The position numbers were made by a program, and so were the translations under genes. Below the pieces are notes generated by a model. It saw only the letters and a program-made list of their open reading frames with translations. It was not told the DNA's origin and did no database searches. From Blastocatellia bacterium UBA7656 (lineage in GTDB: Bacteria > Acidobacteriota > Blastocatellia > UBA7656): a stretch of DNA of 64,000 bases. Each line of letters starts with the position of its first letter. The first letter of the stretch is position 1. The stretch covers positions 140,830 through 204,829 of the forward strand of contig DLHY01000054.1 of assembly GCA_002483445.1 (NCBI GenBank). Reading direction: 5' to 3'. Shown one piece after another: positions 52,590 through 60,408 of the stretch.

Positions 52590-54365
52590 CTACGGGTTGG
52601 TTTTGTTGTCTCCTGTCGTATCGATATCCCACCTCAACATCATCGCATGATCTTCATGAATCGTGTTGTGGCAGTGCATCGGATAGCGACCGAGGAAGTC
52701 GCGGAAGCGGAAGTAGACTTCGACCTGCATGTTGTGTTCGAGCCGCATTACATCTTTGCGCGCGATGTTGACCCCAGCAGGATTGGCTCCGTTTATCTTC
52801 AGTATCTGAAACTCCTCGAAGTGAATGTGTATGGGATGCTGCCATCCGCCTGAACTGTTTTGGAGTATCCACTTCTCGACCGAGTTCTGCTGGATACGGA
52901 ACCGCACATCGTCGCAGTTGAAGAACTTGCCGTTGATCTGCCACTGGCCGTTGCCGCGCTCGAACTTGAAAGTCCTCGTGATGCGCGGCGCGTCAGCCGT
53001 TCCGGGCAACTGGTAATACTGAGTCGTCGCCGTGGGGGCGGCGCTGTTATCCACAACCGGATCACCCGTGACGATGAACTTCAGCACCTTGTCGCCCTGA
53101 CCTGCGGGCAGCACATCGCCCGTCGGCCCGCGACCGTCATCCTGTTCGAGCCGGTTTTCGAGGTAAACGACGGTGCCTGCGGCGAACTGCGAAAAGTCGA
53201 TTATGGCATCGGCGCGCTCGGCTACGCTGATGCGAATATTGTTGACGAGTTTGGGGCTGGGCAGAAGGTTGCCGTCGTTTGAAATCTGCCAGAACTGATT
53301 CACCTGACTGGGATTGCTCGCTTTCGTCAGGTGGAACTGATAGAAGCGCGACGGGCCGCCGTCGAGCCAGCGGAAACGATAGCGGCGACGTTTGACCTCG
53401 AAGAAAGGTTGAATCCTTCCGTTGACGAGGAACTTGTCGCCGAGTATGCCGTCGAGATTTCCAAGATCGAAGAACAGCTGCCCTGTGCCTTCGTCGAAAA
53501 CGCGGTCGGTGAAGATCATCGGCACATCAAACTCGCCGCTCGGCAGACGAAATCCTGTAGTCTCGTCGCCCGTGTCGAAATCATTAAAGAGCAGATAGAA
53601 CCCGGCAAGTCCTTTGTAGACGTTCTCTGCCGTGTGATCGACGCGATGGTCGTGATACCACAGCGTACTCATCGATTCTCTTATGTCGCCATTGGGCGGA
53701 TGAGTGCTTGCGAACCCGGCCAGCACGTTCGGGTAGTGCTGATCGTAAAACTGACCGCGCTCGAAGAAGTCGCAGGGAAAACCGTCGCTCTCCGAAGGAG
53801 TGTGACCGTTATGCAGATGGGTCGAAACCGACGGCAAACCGAAACCGCCGTTGTCTAAGGGAAGCCCGTTGACGTTGCGCACCAGAACAGGCTCGCCGTA
53901 GCGCGCGTGATAGGTCGGCCCCGGCACCTGACCGTTGAAACTCCAGAGCCTCTGAAGGGGAAGTTCCGGATGAACGCTCTTGAGCACTTCCTGCTGAGTG
54001 ACGAGATAGAGTTTCTGCGGGGGAAACAGATTGAGCGCCTGATGCGGGCGCGTGCGTCCTTCACCGGCAGCAGTGTTGGGGTTGACCATCGGCACAGGAT
54101 TGAGCGATGAAACCGGCTGCGCTATGGGCGGTATAGGCAGCGGCTCGACGAAGGGCGTCGTTGGCGGGCTTTGCGGATCGTCGCGAGGAGTCGAGGCGCG
54201 CGCGCTCAGTCCTTTCTTGAGGATGAGATAGCCTGCGCCTGTCAGGAGTCCCGCCTTCATGAGATCTCGCCGCGTGAGCCTCGCCGCGATGATTTCTCTC
54301 CTGTTTCTTGCTGCGATTTTTCTGTCCTTTTCTCGTTTTCTGTCTCTCTTCGAGATATATGCCAT
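52590..54365 (-). CDS. multicopper oxidase, Tat-exported
   Basis: A 591-residue multicopper oxidase. The N-terminus is very basic, then RRDLMKAGLLTGAGYLIL, a Tat signal. The copper ligands are in STHLHNGHTPSESDG (near 180), LWYHDHRVDHTAEN (near 236), HPIHIHFEEF (near 510) and MHCHNTIHEDHAMM (near 565), the set needed for T1 and trinuclear copper. It resembles the CotA/bilirubin-oxidase-like group, although the substrate cannot be read from sequence. AAAGGAGAAC precedes ATG 54365. SCO1-like and propeller genes follow in the same operon (41 bp and 4-bp overlap). Confidence 0.93.
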   Translation of the reverse strand: MAYISKRDRKREKDRKIAARNRREIIAARLTRRDLMKAGLLTGAGYLILKKGLSARASTPRDDPQSPPTTPFVEPLPIPPIAQPVSSLNPVPMVNPNTAAGEGRTRPHQALNLFPPQKLYLVTQQEVLKSVHPELPLQRLWSFNGQVPGPTYHARYGEPVLVRNVNGLPLDNGGFGLPSVSTHLHNGHTPSESDGFPCDFFERGQFYDQHYPNVLAGFASTHPPNGDIRESMSTLWYHDHRVDHTAENVYKGLAGFYLLFNDFDTGDETTGFRLPSGEFDVPMIFTDRVFDEGTGQLFFDLGNLDGILGDKFLVNGRIQPFFEVKRRRYRFRWLDGGPSRFYQFHLTKASNPSQVNQFWQISNDGNLLPSPKLVNNIRISVAERADAIIDFSQFAAGTVVYLENRLEQDDGRGPTGDVLPAGQGDKVLKFIVTGDPVVDNSAAPTATTQYYQLPGTADAPRITRTFKFERGNGQWQINGKFFNCDDVRFRIQQNSVEKWILQNSSGGWQHPIHIHFEEFQILKINGANPAGVNIARKDVMRLEHNMQVEVYFRFRDFLGRYPMHCHNTIHEDHAMMLRWDIDTTGDNKTNP

Positions 54366-55050
54366 TGCATGTTCTCCTTTCGAGCTTTGTCCGTACTGCA
54401 CGTGGTTGTCTGCGCAGACAGGGAAACGGTCCCTGTCTGCCAATTTGATTGCGGAAGGATGAGCCGAATTCAGAAACGCCTTTGCGCCCAATCATCCGGC
54501 AGGATCAAGAGAAACTTCACTCACGCTGTGAAAAAGTGGGAGTGCGCTGAAAAATTCAGCCTTGATCGACTATGACACAAACGACCAGCCTGATGGTTGA
54601 GGCTGGAACCAATCAAAGTTGAGGCTCTCCGAATTCCGAGCTTCGATTCAGAGAATGCCTGATTTTCCACTGGGAGAAAACAACTTCGGAAGTTTGAGAA
54701 AACAGTCGCCTGATTAAGTACGCGGCAAATCTAGCACAAACCCTGATTTCTGTCATCAGCAAATTATCGAAAAACGAAACAGAAGTTCTTTATACCTGTA
54801 GTCATTGTCGATCAGGACGAGAATCGATGGTTTATCTACAGGAAAAAGTTCCGACACGGAATTGTAATCTATTGAAGAGTCGAAGCCGGGAACGCAGGTC
54901 TGTCCCGGCCCGCGATCCCAGATTTATGCCGATGCGCGCGTTGACTTCCCCTGCGGAACGCACTACATTGACACTCGTTCTAAAAGTCATTGGGAAAGAT
55001 GGCTCTCGCAAAGCGCGCAACCTTCACAGGCCGGAGTTCGGGAGGTTGAT
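54366..55050. other. 685-bp divergent intergenic region
   Basis: This lies between the multicopper oxidase (leftward) and TrxC (rightward). The right side holds a promoter for trxC (54941-54969). The left side should carry the oxidase promoter, but I could not pick one confidently. An imperfect direct repeat GGTTGAGGCT / AGTTGAGGCT occurs at about 54595-54630. Open frames across it have no ribosome binding sites and no recognisable content. Confidence 0.5.
54941..54969 (+). promoter_or_regulatory. sigma-70-type promoter of trxC
   Basis: TTGACT (54941-54946) and TACATT (54964-54969) are spaced by 17 bp, ideal for the housekeeping sigma factor. They lie 82 bp upstream of the TrxC start. Confidence 0.55.
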
Positions 55051-55479
55051 ATGCCGAAACTGATTCAATGCTCATCGTGCGGCGCAAGGAATCGCGTCGC
55101 GCAGGTCGGACTCGACAAACAACCCGTCTGCGGGAGATGCAGGACGCCTCTTCACCGCGATCATCCCCTCACGGTCACGGATGAAAACTTTTCGGAAGAA
55201 GTCGAGCGATCTTCGCTGCCAGTGCTACTTGATGTGTGGGCGCCGTGGTGCGCGCCTTGCCGCATAATCGCTCCCGTCATCGAAGAGATCGCCTCGGAAC
55301 TTGCCGGTCGATTGATTGTGGCAAAACTCAACTCGGATGAAAACCCGCAGACGGCCTCGCGTTTCGATGTGCGAGGCATCCCGACTCTGCTGCTCCTAAA
55401 AGACGGGCGCGAGCTTACCCGACTTGCCGGCGCATATCCCAAAGCTGACATACTTCGAACCATCAGCCCATTCCTGTGA
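55051..55479 (+). CDS. trxC: thioredoxin 2 (TrxC)
   Basis: A 142-residue thioredoxin with the zinc-binding N-terminal extension of TrxC: Cys7/Cys10 and Cys27/Cys30. The active site is WAPWCAPC near residue 63-70, and the cis-proline is in RGIPTLLLL. It reduces disulphides in the cytoplasm, with the zinc module tuning redox sensitivity. It has its own promoter 82 bp upstream; the start ATG 55051 follows GGGAGG. It is a standalone gene. Confidence 0.94.
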   Translation: MPKLIQCSSCGARNRVAQVGLDKQPVCGRCRTPLHRDHPLTVTDENFSEEVERSSLPVLLDVWAPWCAPCRIIAPVIEEIASELAGRLIVAKLNSDENPQTASRFDVRGIPTLLLLKDGRELTRLAGAYPKADILRTISPFL

Positions 55480-55644
55480 GTCCAGAGAATTGAGAGATTC
55501 TGGAGAGTCTTGATGATTCTTCAGGCAACGTGGCGGGCATCTTTCGGACATCTCAGTTTTTGCAAGGGGCAGAATTTCAAATGACAAAAGCGATTGACGA
55601 ATCAGATTTGCGCTGAGGGCTGGGCGCGCGAATGCGCAAGCATG

Positions 55645-55661
55645 GCAGGCAATCGGCCTGC
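55645..55661. repeat. short GCAGGC/GCCTGC hairpin
   Basis: GCAGGC-AATCG-GCCTGC lies in the 276-bp gap between trxC and the TPR gene; no T-run follows. It resembles the hairpin near 46351. Confidence 0.35.
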
Positions 55662-55755
55662 GCTCCCAGGAATCAGCTTGTTTCGCCGCGCAAGAGGCGA
55701 TTAGAATTTTCGTGGAGATGACAATCCCCGCCCGCTTTTCGAGAGGTAAAGCATT

Positions 55756-56817
55756 ATGAAAAATTTTTTCCTTCTAACAGTCGTTCTGATTCTGGCAGGC
55801 GCTCAAGCCAAAGCGCAGGACTGGGACAAAGCAGTTTCGCTCTTCAATCAGAAACAGTTTCGCCCAGCCATTCGCGAATTCCACGCCGTGCTGAAAGCCA
55901 CTCCCGAATACTATCAGGCGTGGTACTACATCGGCGCTTCGCACTTCCAACTCCAGGGCTACGAGGACACGATAGACGCTTTTCAGAATTACACCCGCGC
56001 AGGAGAAAAAGACGAGAAAGTGCAGGCCACCGCGAGCTACTTCATCGGCATGTCTCACTATCAACTCAAACGCTATGACCAGTCGATACCGCTGCTCACC
56101 CGATACATTTCGCTCGCTGAAAAGCTCCAGCAGAAACCCGACGTATCAGCCCGCGCCGCTCTCGGTCGCGCCTACATCTACACAGAGCGATTCGCCGAAG
56201 CGATTCCGGTTTTGACCGCCTCGACCGCTGAGATAAAAACCGATGCGAACAATTACTATTACATCGGATACGCTCACCAGAAACTAGGCCAGACGGATCG
56301 GGCCATCACCGCGCTCAATCAGGGACTCGGGATCAGTCCCAAAGACGCCGACATGCTCCAACTGCTCGGCAGTCTTTATCTCGGCCAGATCAGGCAAAAT
56401 CCCACAGCAGCAAAGCAGGCCATAGCAACAGGCGAGCGACTTCTGGCCGTCCGCGATGATGAGCGCGCGTGGAATCTCTTGGGTCAGGCTTATCTCTTCG
56501 ATCAGCAGTTCGCCAAAGCCGCGCCGCTTCTCGGCAAATACGCGCAGGCTCATGCAGACTCGACCGCCGCGTGGTACAACGCGGGCCTTGCTTACTCGCG
56601 CGCTTCTCAATGGAAGATGGCAGCCGAGGCTCTGGAAAAATCAGCCGCTCTCGCTCCCGCGAACGCCACGGCATTGATGGAACTCGGTTACGTCTACGAG
56701 AGCGACAAGCAGTACGACAAAGCTCTCACAGCTTATCAGCGCGCTTATGAAGCGTCGGGCCGCAAGGACGAAACCGCGCGCCAGTCGATAGAGAGAGTCA
56801 AACAGTACAAGCCTTGA
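55756..56817 (+). CDS. exported TPR protein
   Basis: A 353-residue protein with a cleavable signal peptide (MKNFFLLTVVLILAGAQAKA) and about eight tetratricopeptide repeats (FHAVLKATPEYYQAWYYIGAS; AITALNQGLGISPKDADMLQLLG; ALMELGYVYESDKQYDKALTAYQ). It is likely periplasmic and mediates protein contacts. GAGAGG precedes ATG 55756. The stop is inside the next heptamer array. No partner is evident nearby. Confidence 0.87.
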   Translation: MKNFFLLTVVLILAGAQAKAQDWDKAVSLFNQKQFRPAIREFHAVLKATPEYYQAWYYIGASHFQLQGYEDTIDAFQNYTRAGEKDEKVQATASYFIGMSHYQLKRYDQSIPLLTRYISLAEKLQQKPDVSARAALGRAYIYTERFAEAIPVLTASTAEIKTDANNYYYIGYAHQKLGQTDRAITALNQGLGISPKDADMLQLLGSLYLGQIRQNPTAAKQAIATGERLLAVRDDERAWNLLGQAYLFDQQFAKAAPLLGKYAQAHADSTAAWYNAGLAYSRASQWKMAAEALEKSAALAPANATALMELGYVYESDKQYDKALTAYQRAYEASGRKDETARQSIERVKQYKP

Positions 56818-56898
56818 TTTGTCATTTGTCATTTGTCCCTTGTCCTTTGTCAGCTTTGCTTATATGCAAGGGACAAAGGACTAAGGACAAGGGACAAC
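56818..56898. repeat. inverted heptamer array (TTTGTCA/TTTGTCC)
   Basis: Five TTTGTCA/CTTGTCC-type units (56818-56850) face ACAAAGGA / ACAAGGGACA units (56867-56898). The array contains the last codons and stop of the oppositely oriented epimerase-like gene. Confidence 0.75.
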
Positions 56899-57966
56899 TT
56901 CCCCGTTCGCGCTCACGCTCGTGACGCGATCCGCTCCTTCGAATGCCGCGGCGATCAGATTTATTTCGCGGCTCTCGCCCGGATTGAGGTGGAGAGCAAA
57001 GCCTTGCTCGGCTGCGCGGGCAAGCGTGGGGAGAGTCGCGCAGGGTTCGAGCGCGATGTTGTAAGTCGAGGACCAGAAGGGATAATCCCTCGCGCCTCGA
57101 TAAACCTGCCAGTACCAGAGGACTCGGAAAACATCAGCCGGATAGCGAAGCGCGAATCCCACGCGCGTCCGGGTGTTCGTCACCGCGTACCAGCCTTCCG
57201 CGATGCCTTCGAGAAAAACCATGTCGTGCGCTTCGACTTGAGGGCCGGGTATTTGCGACAGATCGAGACGGTCTCCGTTGCGGCCTTCAGCGAAAGGCCA
57301 ATCGCTGAGTTGATCCGCTTTCAGTAGCGAAGTCGCGGGGGTGTATTCGGCAAGAGTGCGAATGCGGCACGCGGGCAAATCGACGCGGCAGTTCTCATCA
57401 AGAAACGGCCAGCCTAGCGCAGGATGATGGCCCCAGGTGAAATCCACCGCCTGTCCGCTTTCGTTCGTGACCTTTTCGTGAATGTGAAGCTTGGCTTCGT
57501 TGCGACGAAGCGAAAGGGTTTTTACCAAGTGAAAAGGCGTGCGGACTGTGCGGACATCGAAGCGGATTTCGATCTCTTCTGCGTCGTCTTTTGTGACGGC
57601 GTATCGCCACGGGAGCAGAGACACTTCGCCGTGCTGGCCCACTTCCGCGCCCTGATGAACAGACATCGCGCCGCAGTTTGGAAAGAGTTCCTGCCATCCG
57701 CCTTCGTAATAATCCGTGTGCGGCCCCTGCGCAGGCGGGCTTGTCTGAATGAATTGAGAGCGAAGCCCGGTGCGAGTGCGCCACATAAAATCGGTGTCGC
57801 GCGGTTTGTAGAGAAATTCGTAGATGTTCGCGCCTTTGTCTGCCAGCACGGTGACGCGAAGTTTTTCGTTTTCCATCGCGACCGCCCGCCAGCCCGCCAG
57901 CGTCATCTCGGTTATGCGGCAGCCGTAGTTGCGTGTGTGATTATATGTCTGGTAGTCCCTTGTCAT
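56881..57966 (-). CDS. aldose-1-epimerase-like protein
   Basis: A 361-residue protein with a galactose-mutarotase-type beta-sandwich: VLADKGANIYEFLYKP near the N-terminus, GWQELFPNCG, FTWGHHPALGWPFL (candidate catalytic His pair) and the C-terminal SSTYNIALEPCATLPTL. It probably acts on aldose sugars or sugar derivatives, comparable to DUF4432 proteins. The start ATG 57966 and the stop region (final residues EVVPCP) both fall within heptamer arrays of the same family, an unusual arrangement. It is transcribed toward the exported TPR gene. Confidence 0.8.
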   Translation of the reverse strand: MTRDYQTYNHTRNYGCRITEMTLAGWRAVAMENEKLRVTVLADKGANIYEFLYKPRDTDFMWRTRTGLRSQFIQTSPPAQGPHTDYYEGGWQELFPNCGAMSVHQGAEVGQHGEVSLLPWRYAVTKDDAEEIEIRFDVRTVRTPFHLVKTLSLRRNEAKLHIHEKVTNESGQAVDFTWGHHPALGWPFLDENCRVDLPACRIRTLAEYTPATSLLKADQLSDWPFAEGRNGDRLDLSQIPGPQVEAHDMVFLEGIAEGWYAVTNTRTRVGFALRYPADVFRVLWYWQVYRGARDYPFWSSTYNIALEPCATLPTLARAAEQGFALHLNPGESREINLIAAAFEGADRVTSVSANGEVVPCP

Positions 57967-58057
57967 TCGCCCTTTGTCCTTTGCATATCGCGTCTGTCAG
58001 CGAAGGCATATCATAGTTCAACAAAAACAAATGACCAATGACAAAGGACAAGGGACA
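57953..58057. repeat. inverted heptamer array (CCTTTGTC / GACAAAGG)
   Basis: CCCTTGTCATTCGCCCTTTGTCC on the left (interrupted units) and ATGACAAAGGACAAGGGACA-type units on the right flank about 45 bp. This belongs to the same repeat family as 56818-56898 and contains the start codon of the epimerase-like gene. Confidence 0.7.
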
Positions 58058-58104
58058 TAAGAGAACTTGAACGCGCTCGGCGGGGTGTGCGATAACTCCG
58101 AAGG

Positions 58105-58797
58105 ATGAGTGAGAAGAAAAAAGCTGTCGTGCTTCTGAGCGGCGGGCTTGATTCCACGACCGCGCTCGCCATTGCAAAATCGGAAGGTTTTGAAATTTAT
58201 GCCTTGTCGTTTCGCTACGGCCAGCGTCATCAGGTTGAGATCGAAAGCGCGCGACGTGTGGCCGAAGCGATGGGAGTGGAGAAGCATCTGATCTGCGATA
58301 TCGATCTTCGTTCGATAGGAGGATCGGCGCTCACGGACGAATTGGAAGTGCCGAAAGCGAGATCAGTCGAAGAGATGGCCGCAAGCATTCCTGTGACTTA
58401 TGTGCCTGCGCGAAACACTATCTTTCTTTCTTTCGCGCTTGCGTGGGCCGAGGCGCTTGAAGCTCAGGATATTTTCATCGGCGTCAACGCGCTTGACTAT
58501 TCAGGATACCCGGACTGCCGCCCGGAATACATTGAAGCATTCGAGCGAATGGCGAATCTGGCGACGAAGGCGGGCGTCGAAGGTCGAATGCATCTAAAGA
58601 TTCACACGCCGCTGATACGAATGACCAAAGCTGAAATCATAACGGCAGGGATTGGACTGGGCGTCGATTATTCGCTCACTCACAGTTGTTATGATCCTGT
58701 CGATGACACGGCTTGCGGCAGGTGCGATAGCTGTCAGCTAAGACTGAAAGGATTTCGCGAAGCCTGCGCAACAGACCCTCTTCGCTATGCCGAATGA
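58105..58797 (+). CDS. queC: 7-cyano-7-deazaguanine synthase QueC
   Basis: A 230-residue ATP-dependent enzyme of queuosine/archaeosine precursor synthesis, converting 7-carboxy-7-deazaguanine to preQ0. The PP-loop VLLSGGLDSTT is at the N-terminus, followed by FRYGQRHQVEIESA, VPARNTIFLS, NALDYSGYPDCRPEY and the zinc cysteines in SCYDP...ACGRCDSC at the end. No other queuosine genes are adjacent, and I see no preQ1 riboswitch upstream. Its stop overlaps an in-frame-free ATG of the dacB region, so the two genes are close neighbours. Confidence 0.96.
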   Translation: MSEKKKAVVLLSGGLDSTTALAIAKSEGFEIYALSFRYGQRHQVEIESARRVAEAMGVEKHLICDIDLRSIGGSALTDELEVPKARSVEEMAASIPVTYVPARNTIFLSFALAWAEALEAQDIFIGVNALDYSGYPDCRPEYIEAFERMANLATKAGVEGRMHLKIHTPLIRMTKAEIITAGIGLGVDYSLTHSCYDPVDDTACGRCDSCQLRLKGFREACATDPLRYAE

Positions 58798-58807
58798 TTG
58801 GCTTCGT

Positions 58808-60394
58808 ATGAAGACAATGAATCAATCAAATACTTTGCAAACCATTCGTCGTTTTTATTGCGCGCTGCTAGTCGCGCTCCTCGCAGGCTCGCTCGCGCTT
58901 GCGCAGCAACCCTCCGCGCAACAGACGCCGGACACGATTGATGCGCTCAGAGAGCGACTGGCGGCTCATCTCTCTCAACCTCGATTCGCTTCCGTGTCGT
59001 GGGGGGTGAAAATCGTTTCGCTCGACACGGGAGCGACCATGTTCGAGCAGAACGCTGAAAAGTATTTCAATCCGGCGTCGAACGCAAAGCTCTATACGGC
59101 GGCTCTCGCCTTCGAGAAGTTGGGAGGCGATTATCGAATAAAAACATCTCTTTATGCTGCGGCGCGGGCGGATGAGTCGGGCCTGCTCAAAGGCGACTTG
59201 ATAATCTACGGACGAGGCGATCCGAGTTTTGCTGCGCGGTGGAACGGAGGCGATTACTACAAGGGGCTTGAGCGAATCGTTTCGGCTATAGAATCTGCGG
59301 GAGTCAAACGCATCGAGGGCGATCTCGTAGCGGATGAGAGTTATTTCACCGGCCCGCCTTACGGGTCGGGGTGGGAGTGGGATGATTTGCAGTGGTACTA
59401 CGGCGCGGCGGCGACTGCGCTATCGATCAACGACAACTCGGTCGATTTGTTCGTTACTCCCTCGGAGCGCGCGGGGCTTCCCTGTCGAATCACGACTGGC
59501 CCGCAAACGTCTTTCGTAACGATTATGAATCGCACGCGGACGGTCGCGAAGGGCAAGCCATCGCGCATAAGCGTTTATCGCCCGGTTGGAGAAAACATCA
59601 TTTATGTTTCGGGCAGTCTGGCCCTGGGCGACAGGGGCTTTACCGGGTACGTCGCCGTGCATAATCCTTCATTGCTGTTCGCTATGATGCTCAAAGACGC
59701 GCTTGAAAAAAAAGGCATAGCAGTGAAAGGCCGCGCGCGCGTCATCGATTGGAAGTATCGCGAGGTCACCCCGCTCGACGCGGCAAGGATGATCGAGGTA
59801 GCCGTGATTGAATCTCCCTCGGTAAAAGATATCGTGCGCGAGACGCTCAAGCCTTCGCACAATCTCTACGCTCAGTTGTTGCTGCTCGCGGTCGGCGCGC
59901 AATCTCAAAGTGTCGATCTCAACTCTCAAATTTCAAATTTCAAATCTCAAATCACGGAAGCGACGGGCGTCGAAGCGATGAACACGATGCTGGCGGGGAT
60001 CGGAATCAAAAAAGGCGATGCGATGCTCGAAGAAGGATCGGGCCTCTCGCGTCGCAACATCGTCACCCCAGCCGCGACCATAGAACTGCTCAAATTCATG
60101 AGCCGCCATCGCTGGTCGGACGCTTATCGCGACGGATTGCCGATAGCAGGCATAGACGGCACGCTTGAGAAACGAATGAAAGACACTGTGGCTGCCGGTA
60201 ACGTCCGGGCCAAGACCGGGACGCTCAGATACGTTTACACTCTTTCGGGCTACGCGACGACCGCGGCGGGCGAGCGACTGGCTTTTGCGATAATGCTCAA
60301 CAACTCCAACACGCCTGATAGGGCGATCTCTCCGCGCGATGATCTCGATGCGATTGCAGTGATGCTTGCGGGATTTACTGGCCGGAGCCGGTAA
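58808..60394 (+). CDS. dacB: D-alanyl-D-alanine carboxypeptidase/endopeptidase (PBP4)
   Basis: A 528-residue peptidase S13 protein. A signal peptide (RRFYCALLVALLAGSLALAQ) is followed by the catalytic SNAK (SxxK, Ser near 91), SIN (SxN, near 205) and KTG (near 468). It cleaves the terminal D-Ala and cross-links of peptidoglycan in the periplasm. The start is uncertain among ATG 58787, 58808 and 58817; 58808 avoids a polar extension. The coding sequence contains a heptamer array at 59924-59953 that encodes NSQISNFKSQIT, an in-frame insertion not expected in the family. Confidence 0.93.
   Translation: MKTMNQSNTLQTIRRFYCALLVALLAGSLALAQQPSAQQTPDTIDALRERLAAHLSQPRFASVSWGVKIVSLDTGATMFEQNAEKYFNPASNAKLYTAALAFEKLGGDYRIKTSLYAAARADESGLLKGDLIIYGRGDPSFAARWNGGDYYKGLERIVSAIESAGVKRIEGDLVADESYFTGPPYGSGWEWDDLQWYYGAAATALSINDNSVDLFVTPSERAGLPCRITTGPQTSFVTIMNRTRTVAKGKPSRISVYRPVGENIIYVSGSLALGDRGFTGYVAVHNPSLLFAMMLKDALEKKGIAVKGRARVIDWKYREVTPLDAARMIEVAVIESPSVKDIVRETLKPSHNLYAQLLLLAVGAQSQSVDLNSQISNFKSQITEATGVEAMNTMLAGIGIKKGDAMLEEGSGLSRRNIVTPAATIELLKFMSRHRWSDAYRDGLPIAGIDGTLEKRMKDTVAAGNVRAKTGTLRYVYTLSGYATTAAGERLAFAIMLNNSNTPDRAISPRDDLDAIAVMLAGFTGRSR
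59924..59953. repeat. heptamer array inside dacB (TCTCAAA/TTTCAAA)
   Basis: Four successive 7-bp units, CTCAAAT, TTCAAAT, TTCAAAT and CTCAAAT, lie within the coding sequence. They keep the frame open and add polar residues to the protein, probably in a surface loop. Confidence 0.7.
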
Positions 60395-60408
60395 ATATAT
60401 CGGGGGTG

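Noticed and set aside
54827..55063. A 78-codon + strand frame before trxC
   Set aside because: It has no ribosome binding site, overlaps the trxC promoter and start, and has an Arg-rich unstructured translation.
57967..58104. Possible preQ1 riboswitch upstream of queC
   Set aside because: The gap is filled by a heptamer array and no preQ1 aptamer pattern is recognisable.
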